Assembly (NCBI RefSeq): GCF_002999335.1
Contig: NW_020312758.1
Coordinates: 100,018-164,017, forward strand
From: Cyclospora cayetanensis
Lineage: Eukaryota > Apicomplexa > Conoidasida > Eucoccidiorida > Eimeriidae
DNA length: 64,000 nucleotides
Direction: 5' to 3'
Position 1 is the stretch's first letter. Every line of letters starts with the position of its first letter. Shown here piece after piece: positions 61,100 through 64,000 of this stretch. The translations under genes and the position numbers were made by a program. The notes under the pieces were generated by a model that saw only the letters and a program-made list of their open reading frames with translations, was not told the DNA's origin and searched no databases.

Positions 61100-63240
61100 A
61101 GTGGGCCTGAAAATCCTATGTGGTAATACGGTTTATTTTCTGTAGGCAGTTGGTTCTCCACCATCTTACTGTGATCACAGGGGCCCTGCTTGCATCTTCG
61201 TTGTGTGCCAAATTCCTCGAGGACCTGTCTATGTCACTACGAGGCCAGAAAAGCATTCCACCTAGGGTCCCCATGCTGATGTGCTTGAAAGTCACTCACT
61301 TACAAATACACTTTCTGAAAGTTCTTGCACATGAGCATACCTGTACCAGCATCAACAGTTACAAAGACTTAAAGACTGCTATTGCTCGATAAACATGAAC
61401 GTGTGTTTCCACGCAATTTACGATAAAACTTTTCTTCAGGAACTTACACGCCATGCGAGTCATCTCACACTAAAAGCGCCGTTGGCCACTTCGGTGGACT
61501 GAAACTGTGTGTTTTCCTATTCTTGTAGTAAAGGCATTGAGTAAATTATTTGGAATTCAGTATGCGGGGGAAGACATGTAGGTCTACGTCGATTTGCTTG
61601 AGCTTAGCTATCCTCAATAGCCACCGCTACGACGCTTGCTACGCCGCTTCAACACTCAAGGAATCCCCGATCCGTACCATATGCTAGTACAATTTTTTCC
61701 TTATGCAACTTCCCCAAAACACAAGGTAAATTTCTTGCATGGACTTATCTTCCTCGTAAATAAGACTTGGGGAGCAAGCAGCTCTGTGTCATTCACTCAC
61801 TACCCAATGACTAACTCCAGAGACAATCAAGTAGAATTTGAAAGTCACAACTAAAACGGCAATGCATCTGTGCTAAACAAGGCCCAGAGGGGACTTCAGT
61901 AGCTTTAGAAAACCACAATCCAAAAGGTAATATATATTTGCTTTACAAATTCCATAAGACACTCCAGTAGCTTTATAAAAGCCACATTTGCAAAAGCAAT
62001 GCACCTGGAGTAGCAATTATGCTCAAAGATATAAAGTGCTTGGTGTCTAGGTTCCGTACGAGATGTTCGTGCTTCTGAAAACTTGAAGTATCTAGGTTTT
62101 CTCAGTAGCATCAAGCTCTCTAGTGGCGTCAATAAAGGTTCCTCAACACAAAAACCCTGTGCAAAGCGTAAATGAAATCGCTTCTTCCACCATCAGTTTC
62201 CGGCGCTTAGCGATAAAGCATTCAGTCAGGTGACACGCGGTGCAGCGATCAGTACAGTTCTGCAAACAAACCGGTTCAACGTTCATTGGTAAGGAGCTTA
62301 CGGTATCCACTAAGGTTAGATCTACCCGATAGCTCCGCCTTTAAAGCGTGCTTTAGACCTGCCTCGCATCGTGTACCCACACACTATGGTGAGGAACAAC
62401 CTTCTGCTCCCTCGTCGTTCATCTAGTGAAAGGAAGATGCGCGACTCAACAGTACGGTGGCATCAGTCAAGCAAAACAACTCGCCATACTGCAATCTAAC
62501 AGGTAGATTGAGAGTAAGAATGTTAAGTGCCAAGACTCTTTCTTACTGTCTAAATTTCTTCCCCTTTTGGAGGATCGAGGAGGTCGCAGTGGTAAAAATT
62601 CTATGCTTTCATCCGAGCAGCTAGATATAATGCGCTAAAATTCTGTGTGGGCCTTCGAGAGGATATCTTAGCTACACTTTCAAGATCTTTCATGCCTTTT
62701 GTTTGAGGTGAGTAAATGTTTTCGCAACAAGCCGAGTGGTTGGTTTCCCATTTCACTGGGCGGTTATCTCCTGACTACCGACGGAAGGGCAAGTAACGAA
62801 AGTATCCCTCTTGCAGAAAAAAAGCTTTGAGTTAAAGATACAATTATGAACTCACTTTGCAAATTAGATTTCATGGAAACGTTGCGATCTATATGCGTCG
62901 GGAGGCATTCAGCTCAATGTTGGAGGACCCCAAAATTCAAGATCTATCGAGTTTCGAGTGAAGAAAGCCTGGGACTTGACTTATTAAGAATGGAGGCGCA
63001 TCTTCATCATTTAATCGGCTATATATTTTGGTCATACTCAATTAGGTCTATCAAACCATCCTTGCGTTTGTTTGCTCTCAAAGCGCTCGATAGGACGAGC
63101 GCGCTTGAAGCCGTGCTCCTTCGCTTAACCTCCACCTGCACGTGCATTAAACAAAGCTTCAGTGTTGAAATAATGTTCAACCCATAAACTTATACTATAT
63201 TATATGCCCATTTCAGGTAGAAAACTTGGGTAGCTCAGGT
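61100..63240. other. Gene-poor AT-rich stretch
   Basis: Unassigned frames occur (61120-61392 +, 61636-61854 +, 62846-63187 +) without recognisable motifs. A short direct duplication is visible: CAGTAGCTTTA followed by AAAACCACA at about 61898, and again (CAGTAGCTTTATAAAAGCCA) at about 61966. Confidence 0.35.
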
Positions 63241-63249
63241 ATTTTCACA

Positions 63250-64000
63250 ATGTCACTTTTCACCCTATATGCTGCGGTGAGCGCAGCCACCTTCGCTCTA
63301 ACGCAAGCTGTAGAGCCAAATACTGCAAGATCATATGCTTATGCCCCTTATGGAGTAACATCTTACTATGACTCCATACCAGAGCAATGGGGTCCCACTG
63401 ATTTTGATGCCAATGCCTTTCTGGAGAAGTTATTCCAGGAATACATGACCGTGAATGACCAATCAGTGATAGGATATTCAAATTACCCGTCGACCACAAC
63501 ACCCCCGCCCTCAATTGGAAATCCTGAGCACCCGAACAAGCCTGGAAACCCAGGACACCCTGGAAACCCAGACAAGCCTGGAAACCCAGGACACCCTGGA
63601 AACCCAGACAAGCCTGAAAACCCAGGACACCCTGGAAACCCAGACAAGCCTGAAAATCCGGAAAAGCCTGAAAAGCCAGACAAGCCTGAAAAGCCAGACA
63701 AGCCTGAAAAGCCAGACAAGCCTGAAAAACCAGACAAGCCTGAAAAGCCAGACAAGCCTGAAAACCCAGACAAGCCTGAAAACCCAGACAAGCCTGAAAA
63801 CCCAGACAAGCCTGAAAAACCAGACAAGCCTGAAAACCCAGACAAGCCTGAAAAACCAGACAAGCCTGAAAAGCCAGACAAGCCTGAAAACCCAGACAAG
63901 CCTGAAAACCCAGACAAGCCTGAAAACCCAGACAAGCCTGAAAAACCAGACAAGCCACACAACGCAGACAAACCCAAAACCCAGCACACGCACGCCAAGC
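63250..64000 (+). CDS. Secreted X-X-Pro repeat protein, 3' truncated by window end
   Basis: The ATG at 63250 opens a plus-strand frame with no stop to the window end (250 codons). Residues 1-20 (MSLFTLYAAVSAATFALTQA) form a signal peptide. A Tyr-rich segment follows (SYAYAPYGVTSYYDSIPEQW), then an acidic linker to about residue 85. From about residue 90 nearly every third residue is Pro in D-K-P / E-N-P / E-K-P units, with G-N-P-G-H-P units first; roughly 50 tripeptides. Such sequence favours a polyproline-II rod and is strongly charged (Asp/Glu against Lys). It is likely exported from the cell or to the cell surface or wall; no family was recognised. The minus strand is also open across the repeat because of its 9/18-base periodicity, but it lacks the start, signal peptide and non-repeat flank. 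Confidence 0.8.
   Translation, partial: MSLFTLYAAVSAATFALTQAVEPNTARSYAYAPYGVTSYYDSIPEQWGPTDFDANAFLEKLFQEYMTVNDQSVIGYSNYPSTTTPPPSIGNPEHPNKPGNPGHPGNPDKPGNPGHPGNPDKPENPGHPGNPDKPENPEKPEKPDKPEKPDKPEKPDKPEKPDKPEKPDKPENPDKPENPDKPENPDKPEKPDKPENPDKPEKPDKPEKPDKPENPDKPENPDKPENPDKPEKPDKPHNADKPKTQHTHAK
63530..63960 (+). repeat. 9/18-base coding tandem repeat
   Basis: Tandem units of the form GACAAGCCTGAAAACCCA with few substitutions (AAC/AAG, CCA/CCT/CCG), preceded by three 36-base GNPGHPGNPDKP-type units. The near identity at DNA level points to recent expansion. Confidence 0.95.

Noticed and set aside
63260..63998. Two or three long open frames on the minus strand (GLSGFS / LVFQAC-type repeats)
   Set aside because: They are antisense images of the 9/18-base repeat in the plus-strand XXP gene, with no signal peptide or non-repeat domain of their own.

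Overview
The window is nuclear DNA from an apicomplexan, most likely a coccidian of the Eimeria/Cyclospora type. Genes carry many GT-AG introns of mostly 50-650 bases and are well separated. The set includes a laforin-type glucan phosphatase (coccidia store amylopectin), a CLU/TIF31-like protein, a VAMP7-like R-SNARE, ribosomal protein eL22, mitochondrial proteins and a 14-alanine run. There are no operons, ribosome binding sites or other prokaryotic features. The genus is an inference; what is seen is the intron-rich gene structure and the gene families.

Layout. 1-3211 (+): 3' part of a DEAD-box RNA helicase. About 3350-12100: gene-poor, holding a decayed minus-strand Ty3/gypsy chromovirus (about 6480-10540). 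12445-23935 (+): a very long CLU-type gene with a TPR region. 24-27 kb: little that can be supported. 27028-28476 (+): RPL22. About 29.9-31.9 kb (+): an unrecognised membrane protein with very short introns. 34461-32475 (-): laforin. 36.1-39.7 kb (+): a second decayed chromovirus of the same family. 41573-43612 (+): R-SNARE. 45939-46935 (+): a 207-residue mitochondrial membrane protein. 48673-47822 (-): an mL53-like mitoribosomal protein. 49335-54151 (+): a PhoD-type phosphatase of 1147 residues whose nine proposed exons join in frame. 59099-55121 (-): a TerD-like domain protein with coiled coils. 59.1-63.2 kb: gene-poor, with a third chromovirus remnant. 63250-64000 (+): start of a secreted protein built of X-X-Pro repeats, cut by the window end.

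The genes are unrelated housekeeping and parasite genes rather than a pathway cluster. The main threads are RNA and translation (helicase, eL22, mL53-like, CLU), mitochondrion (207-residue protein, mL53-like, CLU), carbohydrate storage (laforin) and membrane or secretory functions (R-SNARE, PhoD-like, XXP-repeat protein). The most unusual items are the XXP-repeat secreted protein, the PhoD enzyme with a large tail-anchored extension, the TerD/coiled-coil protein, a chromovirus family recognised by both pol fragments and a shared LTR-like repeat, and two close-spaced perfect inverted repeats.
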